A stretch of DNA of 64,000 bases from Winogradskyella ludwigii (GCF_013403985.1 NZ_JABFDF010000001.1:1054001-1118000); one strand, 5' to 3'; positions 35,918 to 45,439 are shown, counted from the first letter of the stretch. Translations and numbers: made by a program. The notes: generated by a model not told the origin, from the sequence alone.

Positions 35918-37816
35918 ATGAGCGACGCTTTAAAACATGAGTGCGGAATTGCACTTATCAGACTATTAAAACCTTTAGAATACTATAAAGAAAAGTATGG
36001 CAGTGCTTTTTATGGTGTTAATAAAATGTATTTAATGATGGAAAAACAGCACAACCGTGGACAAGACGGAGCTGGGTTTGCAAGTATTAAATTAGATACA
36101 GCACCTGGAGAAAGATACATTAGCCGTGTACGATCTATTGCGCAACAACCTATTCAGGATATTTTTGCTCAAATTAATGAACGTATTAACGAAGAGTTAA
36201 CGACGCATCCAGAATACCAAGACGATGTTGCATTACAAAAAAAGAATATTCCATATATCGGTGAAGTGCTATTAGGTCATGTGCGTTATGGAACATTTGG
36301 AAAAAATAGTGTAGAAAGTGTTCATCCGTTTTTAAGACAAAACAATTGGATGCACAGAAACCTTATTGTTGCTGGTAATTTTAACATGACTAATGTTAAT
36401 GAGCTATTTGATAATTTAATTGAAATAGGACAGCACCCAAAAGAAAAAGCCGACACTATTACTGTAATGGAAAAAATCGGTCACTTTTTAGATGATGCTG
36501 TTTCTAAAATTTACAAAGACCTTAAAAAAGAGGGATATAATAAAAACGAGTGCTCACCTTTAATAGCAGAGCGTTTAAAAGTGGGCAAAATATTAAAACA
36601 TGCTGCAAAAAATTGGGACGGAGGTTATGCCATGGCAGGTTTGTTAGGTCACGGAGATTCTTTTGTATTAAGAGATCCTTCTGGAATTAGACCCGCTTAT
36701 TATTATAAAGATGATGAAATTGTAGTTGTTGCATCAGAGCGTCCTGTAATACAAACTGTATTTAATGTACCATTTGAGGAGGTTAAAGAACTCGATCCTG
36801 GTCATGCTATAATTACAAAGAAATCTGGAGAAACTAAAATCAAGAAAATATTAGAACCATTAGAACGCAAAGCATGTTCTTTTGAACGTGTTTATTTTTC
36901 TAGAGGTAGTGATGCGGAAATTTATCAAGAACGAAAAATGTTAGGCCGCTTATTAATGCCTAAGGTACTTAAGGCGATTAATAACGACACTAAGAATAGT
37001 GTATTCTCCTATATTCCTAATACTGCAGAAACGTCATTTTTTGGGATGATTGAATCGGTTGAAGATCATCTTAACAAAAAGAAAACAGAATCTATTCTAA
37101 ATGGAGATGGAAAATTATCTTCCGAAAAGGTAACGGAAATCCTATCGGAACGTCCAAGAATTGAAAAAATAGCCATTAAAGATGTAAAACTAAGAACCTT
37201 TATTACCGAAGATAGTAGTAGAGATGATTTGGTTGCTCACGTTTATGATGTTACCTATGGTGTTATAAAGCCAACAGACAATTTAGTTATCATTGATGAC
37301 AGTATTGTGAGAGGTACAACACTTAAAAAGAGTATTATTAAAATGATGGACAGATTAAACCCAAAGAAAATTGTTGTGGTTTCCTCTGCTCCTCAAATAC
37401 GTTATATCGATTGTTATGGTATAGACATGGCAAACCTTGAAACGCTTATTGCTTTTAAAGCTGCATTAGAATTATTAAAAGATAATAATCAATATCATAT
37501 TGTAGAGGATATTTATAAGAAATGTATAGCGCAAGTTCAAATGAAGGATAAGAATATTATAAATTATGTAAAAGAGATCTATGCTAATTTTACAGACGAA
37601 CAGATTTCAGATAAGATTTCAGAATTACTTGGAGGTGACGATATAAATGCTGAAGTTAAAATTATTTTTCAACCTGTTGAAAACCTACACAAAGCATGTC
37701 CTAAAAACTTAGGGGATTGGTATTTTACAGGAGATTACCCTACTGTTGGTGGTAATAGAGTAGTCAATAGAGCTTTTATTAATTTTTACGAAGGAAATAA
37801 CGAACGTGCTTACTAA
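35918..37816 (+). CDS. purF: Amidophosphoribosyltransferase, long Bacteroidota-type PurF
   Basis: 632-aa protein with an N-terminal class II glutamine amidotransferase domain and a C-terminal phosphoribosyltransferase domain; PurF makes phosphoribosylamine from PRPP and glutamine. The putative nucleophile is C9 in HECGIALIR, so an eight-residue leader would have to be removed to expose it. Other glutaminase motifs are QHNRGQDGAGFA and GHVRYGTFG. The PRPP-binding loop is VIIDDSIVRGTTLK. The protein is longer than the usual 470-510 aa because of extra segments (about 155-215 and 385-440). It may be the main PurF or a paralogue; this window cannot decide. Confidence 0.8.
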   Translation: MSDALKHECGIALIRLLKPLEYYKEKYGSAFYGVNKMYLMMEKQHNRGQDGAGFASIKLDTAPGERYISRVRSIAQQPIQDIFAQINERINEELTTHPEYQDDVALQKKNIPYIGEVLLGHVRYGTFGKNSVESVHPFLRQNNWMHRNLIVAGNFNMTNVNELFDNLIEIGQHPKEKADTITVMEKIGHFLDDAVSKIYKDLKKEGYNKNECSPLIAERLKVGKILKHAAKNWDGGYAMAGLLGHGDSFVLRDPSGIRPAYYYKDDEIVVVASERPVIQTVFNVPFEEVKELDPGHAIITKKSGETKIKKILEPLERKACSFERVYFSRGSDAEIYQERKMLGRLLMPKVLKAINNDTKNSVFSYIPNTAETSFFGMIESVEDHLNKKKTESILNGDGKLSSEKVTEILSERPRIEKIAIKDVKLRTFITEDSSRDDLVAHVYDVTYGVIKPTDNLVIIDDSIVRGTTLKKSIIKMMDRLNPKKIVVVSSAPQIRYIDCYGIDMANLETLIAFKAALELLKDNNQYHIVEDIYKKCIAQVQMKDKNIINYVKEIYANFTDEQISDKISELLGGDDINAEVKIIFQPVENLHKACPKNLGDWYFTGDYPTVGGNRVVNRAFINFYEGNNERAY

Positions 37817-37912
37817 TTGATACCTAAAAGACATATTATCCGATAAAATAAGTCTTTAGTCGGATTAAAATGTATTTAGTCCGATTTCTGATTCGTTTTA
37901 ACAAATTAAATT

Positions 37913-37920
37913 TACATTGG
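37913..37920 (+). promoter_or_regulatory. -7-like element of small-RNA unit 1
   Basis: TACATTGG, one mismatch to TAnnTTTG, placed 2 nt before the conserved block TCACCATAAC, exactly where unit 2 has its consensus TATATTTG. No good TTG -33 box was found, so this promoter may be weaker. Confidence 0.45.
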
Positions 37921-37922
37921 TC

Positions 37923-37997
37923 TCACCATAACATAAGTAGGTTAAGTTCATGGTAGATTTGGGGCAAAAAAAGGTGAACATCTGTTCACCTTTTTTT
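37923..37997 (+). ncRNA. Putative small RNA, unit 1
   Basis: Conserved block of about 50 nt beginning TCACCATAACATAAGTAGGT and ending in GGGGCAAAA, followed by a perfect terminator hairpin: GGTGAACA, TC, TGTTCACC with A7 and T7 flanks (about 15 bp). Inside, ACCAT (37925-37929) can pair with ATGGT (37950-37954). The first 47 nt match unit 2 with one difference. The RNA would be about 70 nt, starting near 37925. The 5' TCACC can also pair with GGTGA of the terminator stem, so an alternative fold is possible. Family unknown to me; Rfam Bacteroidota motifs should be compared. Confidence 0.65.
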
Positions 37998-38123
37998 ATG
38001 CCCATAATTTAAATAGTGTTTTTAACTCTTGATTCCAACATAACGCTAAATCCTACTCTTATTCTTTTATAAATAAGCTTATTTCCACGTTTAGACTAAT
38101 ATATAGGTCGTTTGTCCAAAAAA

Positions 38124-38155
38124 TTGAATAGTAACCTAATGTCCGCTTATATTTG
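38124..38155 (+). promoter_or_regulatory. Promoter of small-RNA unit 2
   Basis: TTG (38124-38126), 21 nt spacer, TATATTTG (38148-38155): full agreement with the TTG-N17-23-TAnnTTTG promoter pattern. The conserved RNA block starts 3 nt downstream, so transcription would begin at or just inside it. Confidence 0.7.
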
Positions 38156-38157
38156 AG

Positions 38158-38231
38158 TCACCATAACATAAGTAGGTTAAGTTTATGGTAGATTTGGGGC
38201 AAAAAGGGTGAACAACTGTTCATCCTTTTTC
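38158..38231 (+). ncRNA. Putative small RNA, unit 2
   Basis: Second copy of the unit at 37923. The terminator stem differs (GGGTGAACA with TGTTCATCC), but pairing is kept by a G.U pair and a shifted G-C, which is what selection on RNA structure would give. The single change in the upstream block (C to T) lengthens the small ACCATA/TATGGT stem. T5 follows the hairpin. With a good promoter and terminator, it looks like an independent gene of about 70 nt. Confidence 0.7.
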
Positions 38232-38318
38232 ATTTTCTGTCGTTTAGTAAATGAAGTTATTTTACTAAATCTTAAGACAAGAAATTAAAAAAAACATTAA
38301 CTTTTTATTACAAACCCA

Positions 38319-39233
38319 TCAGGTTAAAACCTTTAGACAAATTAGCTTCTCTTTTTCTAATTCAATATGGTGCTCTACAATAATAGAACCTGAATTATAA
38401 ATGGCTTCAACTAACCAAGAATTTCCATTGAAATAAGATCTTTTTACAACCGCTTTTAAATCCGATTTATCAACAATTTTAATGTGGTGAGCATAAACGA
38501 TCCCATAAGGCTCGATCACATTAAATTCGCTAAAAAATGATGCAATTAATGGAAGCTTAGGATTTTTATATAAATTTTGAGGAGTGTCTTTAGCTATAAT
38601 TTCCGACTCATTAAGGACTATAATTTGATCCGCAAATCCTAATACATCGTTTCTGTCATGAGTAGCAACGATACAAGCTATATTTTTAGCCTTTAAATAA
38701 TTAAAAACATTGCGTCGCAATCCTTGCTTTTGAAAATTATCAATATGACTAAACGGCTCATCTAGCAACAAAATTTCGGGCTGCTTGGCTAAGGCTCTTG
38801 CAATAGCAACACGCTGTTTTTGGCCACCACTCAAAAGCTTTACTTTAGTGTTTGCAAACGCTTCAAGCTCTACAACCTCTATGAGTTCTTTTGTACGTTC
38901 TTGTTTCTCTACAGGATAAAAATTAGAAAGAAATTTACCAATATTTTCAGCTACTGTTGTAAAGGGCATTAAATCGAATTCCTGAGTTACGTATTTCATA
39001 AAATCGTAACCCACAACTAGGTTATATTTTGGACCGAGAATCTCTTCATCTTTCCAGAAAATGTTTCCTTGTTTTAAATCGTATTCCCCGTAAATAAGTT
39101 TTAATAAGGTACTTTTCCCAGAGCCACTTTCTCCTATAATGGCTAGATTTTCCCCTGCTTTAACTTTAAAGTCTATAGCTTTTAAAACCTTTGTTTTAGA
39201 ATATCCGAAAGTGACGTTTTTTACTTGAAGCAT
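38319..39233 (-). CDS. ABC transporter ATP-binding protein, without adjacent permease
   Basis: 304-aa ATPase subunit. Walker A GESGSGKST, signature LSGGQKQR, Walker B ILLLDEP and the switch His in VATHDRND are all present. After about residue 235 there is a C-terminal extension with beta character that resembles a TOBE-type domain, as in importers for anions, polyamines or sugars. No membrane partner or binding protein gene is adjacent, so the substrate is unknown. The start is set at the ATG at 39233. A longer start at 39254 is unlikely because a TATTTTTG promoter core lies between the two. Confidence 0.9.
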   Translation of the reverse strand: MLQVKNVTFGYSKTKVLKAIDFKVKAGENLAIIGESGSGKSTLLKLIYGEYDLKQGNIFWKDEEILGPKYNLVVGYDFMKYVTQEFDLMPFTTVAENIGKFLSNFYPVEKQERTKELIEVVELEAFANTKVKLLSGGQKQRVAIARALAKQPEILLLDEPFSHIDNFQKQGLRRNVFNYLKAKNIACIVATHDRNDVLGFADQIIVLNESEIIAKDTPQNLYKNPKLPLIASFFSEFNVIEPYGIVYAHHIKIVDKSDLKAVVKRSYFNGNSWLVEAIYNSGSIIVEHHIELEKEKLICLKVLT

Positions 39234-39237
39234 CTTA

Positions 39238-39245
39238 CAAAAATA
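39238..39245 (-). promoter_or_regulatory. -7 promoter element for the ABC ATPase gene
   Basis: Minus strand reads TATTTTTG, an exact TAnnTTTG match ending only 4 nt before the ATG at 39233. If used, the mRNA would start at or next to the start codon, that is, be leaderless. Confidence 0.4.
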
Positions 39246-39272
39246 AGGTTTCAAGAAAGATTTAGAATAAAA

Positions 39273-39300
39273 AAAACCGCTTGATTTCTCAAACGGTTTT
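39273..39300 (-). terminator. Terminator after the VCBS/UnbV T9SS protein gene
   Basis: AAAACCG (39273-39279) pairs with CGGTTTT (39294-39300), with inner pairing TTGA/TCAA; on the minus strand the hairpin is followed by a run of T. It separates the gene from the ABC ATPase. Confidence 0.8.
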
Positions 39301-39320
39301 TAAATATTTATAACCTAAGG

Positions 39321-41816
39321 TTATTTCTTAATAAACTTTCGTTTCATGATTTTACCTTCAGATTCTAATCTTAAAAAATAAACTCCACCTGTTAAACTTG
39401 AGACATCAATGGTATTCGATTTAAGCTTCATGCTAAGAACACGTCTTCCATTAATATCAAATACTGTTGCTATTTTACTGATAACATCTGCAGATGTCTT
39501 AATTGTAAGTATATCTTCAACTGGATTAGGATATATAGAAACATCTACTAAAGTTTCATCTATAACCTTTAACGCAGAACCTTCGGTGATAACATGCATA
39601 GTGTTAATCGCTGGATTTGCAATAAAATCTACGGTACCAGATGGCCAATAAATAGTAATGCTATTGATACTGGTTAATGCACCAATACCAAAATGGGTAT
39701 TTAGTGAACTCATAAACTCAAAACCTTCTCCACTTCTAACATCTCTAATTTGAGTGCCGTTGGTTGTTTGTATTTCTACTCTAGCACCAATACCATTTAT
39801 ATTACTAATAGTACCTACAGTATTTATTTTTATCCAATTGTTAGAATTAGAATTATTAAGATGAATTTGACCATTACTAAACACATCTAAGAAACCATCA
39901 TTATTAGCATCTCCAATCGCACCACTTGGTGGTATATTTTGTTCAATACCACTATCTGCATAATTTGTAAATGTAAAATCTCCATTATTAAATAAGATAT
40001 TTCCATTACTCAATATATCGACATAACCATCGTTATCAAAATCTGCTGGAGCATTTTCTATACCCAATGATGCATCTAAAACTCCGGAACCAGCAGTTAC
40101 ATTAGTGAATGTACCATCTCCATTATTACGCATCAATTTAGAATCTCCATTTTCAGTACTACTTGCTCCTACATACACATCCATATCACCATCGTTATCA
40201 AAATCTGCCCATGCAGATGACCATGTTTGTATATTATCTCCTAAATTTGAAGAGTTATTATGACCTACTCCAGGATAATTAGTATTATACCAACCTGTAT
40301 CTGCAACGTTTACAAAGACTCCGTTACCATCATTTCTCCATAATTCATCTGTACTAATTGTAGACGATCCACCACGACATTTGGCAATAAACATATCCAT
40401 ATCTCTATCATTATCATAATCTATCCAAACTGTTGCATAATTTCCTCCACCAGGAATTGTACCTATTCCATTTGGTGCTTCAGAACTAGGACCTTGATAA
40501 AAGGTTAAATTTCCAGAACCATCATTAATATAATACACATTTGCCTGAACATCGTGACATACAAAAGCGTCTAAATTCCCATCGTTATTAATATCTACAA
40601 AATTAGAACGCTGAGAGAATACATAATCCGATCCTGATATTTCGGTATAAGCTGTACCTGTGTTATTTGCTTTCATAAATGTAACCCCTGATCCACCTCC
40701 ATATACAAGATCATTATATCCATTACGATCAAAATCACCTGCAGCTAAGCTCCAACTTGGTAAAAAATCTGCATTAGGTGTTGCTACATTACTCATGCTA
40801 AAGCCTCCAGAAGCTAATTGGTAATGAATATTTAAATTACTAGAACTAACAGAGACAATATCATCTAAAAAATCACCATTTAAATCTACAAGTGCGATAT
40901 CGTACGAACCAGAAGTGCTTATTGGATTTGGTGTAAATGCTACAGGATAACTAGAAACATCTATTCCAGTTGTAAAACTTGCTGTAATCCAATTACTATT
41001 ACCACCTCCATTACAATTTGCTCTAATATACACCTTATAATCTGTCATAGGAGAAAGCCCAGTAAAGCTATAAGACGCATTTACTGAAGTATTAAAGGTT
41101 GTTGGAACTCCGTCTGTAGCCAATTGTACTGCTACTTGCCATGACGTTTCAGATCCACCTGCACTCCAGTTAACCATTGCGCTTACTGCATTAATATTGC
41201 TCAACGAAACTGAACTTACATTTGGACAAGCAGGTGGAATAGAAGAACTAATTGAAGGAGAACTAACACAAAAACCCCAACCCCAAGACTCTAAATCTTC
41301 ATATACTAAACGATATTTAAATCCGGTTAATTGTGCGATTGAAAAACCAGATATATTAAGTGGGTCACTCATATAGTCACTAGAAATAGCATTACAATAA
41401 TCAACTGAACTTGTTGAATTAGCTATAAGTTCACTTCCCCAATTGGTCCATAAACTAGTATCACTATCCCAATATTGTAAGTACAATAATTGGTTAGCAC
41501 CATTTGAGGTGTAAATATTCAAAACATAAGTAAAATCTACTATTATTTCATTTTCATTTGCATTGTAAGCATCAGAAAGATTAATAATGGGAGACTCCGT
41601 TGCTATAGTATTATTAGAACCACTTCCAGCATTGTCATCATCAAAAGAAAATGATGCACTAGACGCTGTAGGATCTTCGTATAAATAAGTTCCGTCATAG
41701 ATTCCAGAAAGTACCCACTGACTATTAGGCCAATTTGCAGATTGATTTAATTGTTGTGCACTACTATGCGTACTATACAAAATAAATAGTATTGTAAAAA
41801 GTAATAGTCTTTTCAT
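39321..41816 (-). CDS. T9SS type A protein with FN3, VCBS/FG-GAP repeats and ASPIC/UnbV domain
   Basis: 831-aa secreted protein. Signal peptide (ends SSAQ), a beta-sandwich N-terminal domain (to about 195), a fibronectin III domain (about 197-290), then about seven VCBS/FG-GAP repeats with calcium-loop patterns such as DFDNDGDMDVYVG, DINNDGNLDAFV and DANNDGFLDVFS (about 305-660). An ASPIC/UnbV domain follows (GIGARVEIQT to ITIYWPSGTVDF, about 675-745). The final 80 residues are a type A sorting domain (VSIYPNPVEDILTI, FDINGRRVLSM, LTGGVYFLRLES). Such proteins are usually surface-exposed and bind calcium. It starts 10 bp after the diheme cytochrome gene, so the two are probably one operon. Confidence 0.92.
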   Translation of the reverse strand: MKRLLLFTILFILYSTHSSAQQLNQSANWPNSQWVLSGIYDGTYLYEDPTASSASFSFDDDNAGSGSNNTIATESPIINLSDAYNANENEIIVDFTYVLNIYTSNGANQLLYLQYWDSDTSLWTNWGSELIANSTSSVDYCNAISSDYMSDPLNISGFSIAQLTGFKYRLVYEDLESWGWGFCVSSPSISSSIPPACPNVSSVSLSNINAVSAMVNWSAGGSETSWQVAVQLATDGVPTTFNTSVNASYSFTGLSPMTDYKVYIRANCNGGGNSNWITASFTTGIDVSSYPVAFTPNPISTSGSYDIALVDLNGDFLDDIVSVSSSNLNIHYQLASGGFSMSNVATPNADFLPSWSLAAGDFDRNGYNDLVYGGGSGVTFMKANNTGTAYTEISGSDYVFSQRSNFVDINNDGNLDAFVCHDVQANVYYINDGSGNLTFYQGPSSEAPNGIGTIPGGGNYATVWIDYDNDRDMDMFIAKCRGGSSTISTDELWRNDGNGVFVNVADTGWYNTNYPGVGHNNSSNLGDNIQTWSSAWADFDNDGDMDVYVGASSTENGDSKLMRNNGDGTFTNVTAGSGVLDASLGIENAPADFDNDGYVDILSNGNILFNNGDFTFTNYADSGIEQNIPPSGAIGDANNDGFLDVFSNGQIHLNNSNSNNWIKINTVGTISNINGIGARVEIQTTNGTQIRDVRSGEGFEFMSSLNTHFGIGALTSINSITIYWPSGTVDFIANPAINTMHVITEGSALKVIDETLVDVSIYPNPVEDILTIKTSADVISKIATVFDINGRRVLSMKLKSNTIDVSSLTGGVYFLRLESEGKIMKRKFIKK

Positions 41817-41826
41817 ATTAATTATA

Positions 41827-43188
41827 TTAATTACAGTTTATGTTTAGTGTGGTTATCCATTCTTCTATAAGTTGCACACCTTCTTCATGCACAATTGTAC
41901 GTGCTAGTAAAGGCATTCTATTTGAGGGTTCAGTAGAGCTTAATCTAAAGTATAATACAGAATTTCTAGGATCACCAGGTTCTACAATATTACCAAGGCC
42001 AAATCCTAAATCCGTTTCTGCATCTACACAAACACCCATATTGGTAAAATCGCTTGTTTCAGAGTAATCAAAGCGCATTGGACGATAAGCACAATGTGTT
42101 TCATCTGAATGGCAATGCGCACAATTAATATCTAAATAGGCTCTTACTCGATTATCCAATGATTCACTAGTATCGTAATAGTCTGGCAATTTGCTAATTA
42201 CATCTGGAAGCGTGTTTTCTAAATAACCAACACTAACTAACTTATCTAATTGATTTACAACACCATCGTTGTAAATATAGTTTAAATTTAAATTTCTAAC
42301 CTTAGGACCTATAGGTTTTGCAACTTCCATCACTTTATGACACGTGTGACACTCTGCTCCTGAAGGAATTCTATATTGTACCGATTTTACTTCGCCATCC
42401 TGTTCCCATTGTAAATCTTTAAAACTTCCATTCATATCTAAATCTGCTTCAGACTGATCAGAATTCCACGCATAATTAGCAAATACCCAACCTTCTTGTT
42501 TTCTGATGATTAATCGGGTTTCTAAAATTTGGGTTGTGTTATTTGGAAGCACATTATCATAATAGAAATTCTTTATTAAAATGGTTCCAACAGGAAAATC
42601 TAAAAGTTCATTTTCATTTACAAATGATGCTTTGCTGTTATTTGGCATCCATATAAAACGTTTCTTTTTAGCATAATCGCTAAACAATGTTGAGTTTAAT
42701 GTATAAGGAATTACACCATAGGTAGGTTCTAGGTTTTTTAGATCACCTTCAAAAAACTGATAATCGGATAAGGATGAGAATGGCATACTTTCTATATCAT
42801 AAAGTACATTTGAACTTGAAGTAATTGTAATAGAAATTTCTTCGGTTTTGCAATCTCCTGAAGCATTACAAATTGTATATTCAAAATTATCTAAACCTAT
42901 TTCGTTTGGGTTAGCGGTGTATTTAATATGATCATCGCTAGGATTATTGGGTGTATTATTAGTATTAATTATAGTTACAGTTCCTTTTGCAGGAAGACTC
43001 AAAGACAACTCACCAATGGAAGGAATATTTAAATCGTTTAAAAATATAAAGATCTCAATTTCTGAATTTTGGGTTATAGTTAAACTATCCGGATTGGTTT
43101 CAATAACTAAAGGCACTAAGCCATCATCTTCACCGCATGAAAACAAAAATAAAACTATTAGAAAGAGACTTAAGTACTTTTTTTTCAT
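41827..43188 (-). CDS. Diheme c-type cytochrome lipoprotein, SO2930-like
   Basis: 453-aa exported protein. The signal ends in LFLFSC, so lipidation is predicted at C18. An Ig/cadherin-like domain (about 25-115) comes first. The following region (SSLSDYQFFEGDLKNLEPTYGVIPYTLNSTLFSDYA) fits the SO2930/TIGR03806 type. Two CxxCH heme motifs are present: CHTCH (about 279) and CAHCH (about 357). Usual roles are periplasmic or surface electron transfer, but the partner is unknown. The ATG at 43188 is preferred over an upstream TTG. It shares an operon with a VCBS/UnbV T9SS protein, suggesting that they act together at the cell surface. Confidence 0.88.
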   Translation of the reverse strand: MKKKYLSLFLIVLFLFSCGEDDGLVPLVIETNPDSLTITQNSEIEIFIFLNDLNIPSIGELSLSLPAKGTVTIINTNNTPNNPSDDHIKYTANPNEIGLDNFEYTICNASGDCKTEEISITITSSSNVLYDIESMPFSSLSDYQFFEGDLKNLEPTYGVIPYTLNSTLFSDYAKKKRFIWMPNNSKASFVNENELLDFPVGTILIKNFYYDNVLPNNTTQILETRLIIRKQEGWVFANYAWNSDQSEADLDMNGSFKDLQWEQDGEVKSVQYRIPSGAECHTCHKVMEVAKPIGPKVRNLNLNYIYNDGVVNQLDKLVSVGYLENTLPDVISKLPDYYDTSESLDNRVRAYLDINCAHCHSDETHCAYRPMRFDYSETSDFTNMGVCVDAETDLGFGLGNIVEPGDPRNSVLYFRLSSTEPSNRMPLLARTIVHEEGVQLIEEWITTLNINCN

Positions 43189-43322
43189 TTGCAATAATCT
43201 TGTACTATTAAATAAGACAGTTTAGGTCCTAAAATCCCTACCAAATATAAACGTTTTTTTAGACTCTTTTCTTTCAGTTATTTACAGCGTACATTTTTAC
43301 TCCTAAAACGATTTGATTCAAA

Positions 43323-45419
43323 CTAACTTTTCACTTTTTTTGTGTATTTAGTTGGTAATACATCTAAACCCATATTGTAAAGCGTAAACCCAAATACATC
43401 TGCGTATTCTTGAATAGTTTTACTAACAGGTGTACCTGCTCCATGACCAGCATTTGTTTCTATTCTTATAAGTGTTGGATGGTTACCCGTTTGCTTACTT
43501 TGCAACTCGGCGGCAAATTTAAAACTGTGCGCAGGCACTACTCTATCGTCATGATCTCCTGTAGTTACCAATGTTGCAGGATATTCAATTCCTTTTTTAA
43601 TATTATGAACAGGTGAGTAACCTTTAAGGTAGTGAAACATTTCTTTGCTGTCCTCTGCAGTTCCATAATCATAAGCCCAACCAGCACCAGCAGTAAATGT
43701 ATGATAACGCAACATATCTAAAACACCAACAGCTGGTAATGCTACCTTCATTAAGTCTGGACGTTGCGTCATTATTGCACCAACTAATAATCCACCATTA
43801 GAACCACCTCTTATAGCTAAGTAATCTGAAGATGTGTAGTGTTCTGAAATAAGGAAGTCTGCAGCGGCTATAAAATCGTCAAATACATTTTGCTTTTGAA
43901 ATTTTGTCCCAGCATCGTGCCAAGCTTTTCCATATTCTCCACCACCTCTTAAGTTAGGTACAGCGTAGATACCACCTTGTTCCATCCAAACGGCATTTGC
44001 AATACTAAAACTTGGAGTTAAGCTAACATTGAATCCGCCATAACCATAGAGAATTGTTGGGTTTTTTCCGTTGCGCTCTAATCCTTTTTTGTGTGTAATT
44101 ATCATGGGCACTTTAGTACCATCTTTAGAACTAAAAAACACCTGCTTACTTTGGTAAGCTTCAGGATTAAAATCAATATTTGGTTTTCTGTAGAGTTCTG
44201 AAACTCCTTTTTCTATATCATATTTATAGATACTTCCTGGAGTTACGTAATTGGTAAATGAATAATATAATTCTTTATCGTCTTTCTTAGCACTAAAACC
44301 ACCAACACTTCCTACACCAGGTAATTTAACTTCTCTAATTAATTCACCATCATAATTGTACTGTAATACTTTGGAAACGGCATCTACCATATAATTGGCA
44401 AAAAAGTAACCACCTCCTGTTGAAGGACTCAATACATTTTTAGTTTCAGGAATAAAATCCACCCAATTTTCTGGACTTGGACTTGAGGCATCAACTGTTA
44501 CAATTTTTTGATTTGGAGCATCCAAATTTGTCATAATGTATAGTTTAGAGCCAACATTTTCTATGATATTAGAATCAGAATTCGTGTGTCCTAATATTTC
44601 AACTAATGGAGCATTTTCAACTGTTAAATCTTTTATGTAAAGCTTGTTTCCTGAGGTTGAAACACGAGGAGTAATTACTAAATAATGATTATCTTCTGTA
44701 ACACCTCCGTAAATGTATCGATGCTTTTCTGCTACTGTACCTCCATAAATTAATTGATCCTCAGATTGCTTTGTTCCTAATTTATGATAATAAACTTTAT
44801 GCTGATCTGTTTTTGCAGACAATTCGCTACCTTTTGGTTTATCGTAGCTAGAGTAGTAAAAACCTTCGTTTTTAAACCAAGACATGCCACTAAATTTTAT
44901 ATCCACTAAAGTATCTTCTATGATTTCTTTAGTCTCGGTATTCATTATTAAGATCTTTCTCCAATCACTTCCTCCTTCAGAAATAGCATAAGCTAAGATT
45001 TTTCCATTTTTAGAAAAACTTATACCTCCTAAAGAAATAGTACCATCTTCTTTAAATGTATTAGGATCTAAAAATACTTGAGCTGTGCTTGGGTCGTCTC
45101 CTGTTTTATATCTATAAATGACATATTGATTTTGTAAACCATCATTTTTATAAAAGTAAGTGTAATCACCTTCCTTGAATGGAGATCCTATTTTTTCGTA
45201 ATTCCAAAGTGTAGTAAGGCGTTCTTTTAACGCTTCTCTATATGGAATGTTCTTTAAATACTTATTTGTCGTTTCGTTTTGAGATTTAACCCAAGCTTCA
45301 GTTTCTTTGCTTCGATCGTCTTCTAACCAACGAAAAGGATCTGCTACAGATTGACCAAAATAATTATCAATTGTATCTGTTTTATTAGTTTTAGGGTAAT
45401 CTACAGGAGTGGTTTTCAT
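43323..45419 (-). CDS. Prolyl oligopeptidase family serine peptidase (S9A)
   Basis: 698-aa peptidase that cleaves short proline-containing peptides. The N-terminal [18 protein letters not shown] motif and beta-propeller repeats precede the alpha/beta hydrolase domain. The catalytic Ser lies in RGGSNGGLL (about residue 538), Asp in [10 protein letters not shown] (about 622) and His in NAGHGAG (about 658). The substrate-side motif [14 protein letters not shown] is present. No signal peptide is seen from this start, so a cytoplasmic location is likely, unlike many exported flavobacterial relatives. A start at 45458 would lie upstream of a TATTTTTG promoter core and is rejected. Confidence 0.93.
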   Translation of the reverse strand: MKTTPVDYPKTNKTDTIDNYFGQSVADPFRWLEDDRSKETEAWVKSQNETTNKYLKNIPYREALKERLTTLWNYEKIGSPFKEGDYTYFYKNDGLQNQYVIYRYKTGDDPSTAQVFLDPNTFKEDGTISLGGISFSKNGKILAYAISEGGSDWRKILIMNTETKEIIEDTLVDIKFSGMSWFKNEGFYYSSYDKPKGSELSAKTDQHKVYYHKLGTKQSEDQLIYGGTVAEKHRYIYGGVTEDNHYLVITPRVSTSGNKLYIKDLTVENAPLVEILGHTNSDSNIIENVGSKLYIMTNLDAPNQKIVTVDASSPSPENWVDFIPETKNVLSPSTGGGYFFANYMVDAVSKVLQYNYDGELIREVKLPGVGSVGGFSAKKDDKELYYSFTNYVTPGSIYKYDIEKGVSELYRKPNIDFNPEAYQSKQVFFSSKDGTKVPMIITHKKGLERNGKNPTILYGYGGFNVSLTPSFSIANAVWMEQGGIYAVPNLRGGGEYGKAWHDAGTKFQKQNVFDDFIAAADFLISEHYTSSDYLAIRGGSNGGLLVGAIMTQRPDLMKVALPAVGVLDMLRYHTFTAGAGWAYDYGTAEDSKEMFHYLKGYSPVHNIKKGIEYPATLVTTGDHDDRVVPAHSFKFAAELQSKQTGNHPTLIRIETNAGHGAGTPVSKTIQEYADVFGFTLYNMGLDVLPTKYTKKVKS

Positions 45420-45439
45420 ACTTTCAGTTTTACAAAACA

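Larger units (their letters stand above)
37817..38318. other. 500-bp intergenic region holding two tandem small-RNA-like units
   Basis: No protein gene. It contains two copies of a promoter-leader-terminator unit (37923 and 38158, 235 bp apart). A pair of short direct repeats TTTAGTCsGATT lies before the first copy (about 37853-37887), and a palindrome TTTAGTAAA/TTTACTAAA at about 38243-38270 may aid termination of the ABC gene. Confidence 0.7.

Noticed and set aside
37950..38015. Short reading frame (ATG GTA GAT TTG GGG CAA) inside each small-RNA unit, as a leader peptide
   Set aside because: Only the first seven codons agree. Unit 2 hits a stop at the ninth codon (TGA) while unit 1 reads on, so the reading frame is not conserved although the RNA structure is.
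38240..38272. Palindrome TTTAGTAAA/TTTACTAAA as a third element of the small-RNA units or a terminator of the ABC gene
   Set aside because: It has no matching copy after unit 1 and no T tract on either strand. I keep it as a possible hairpin only.
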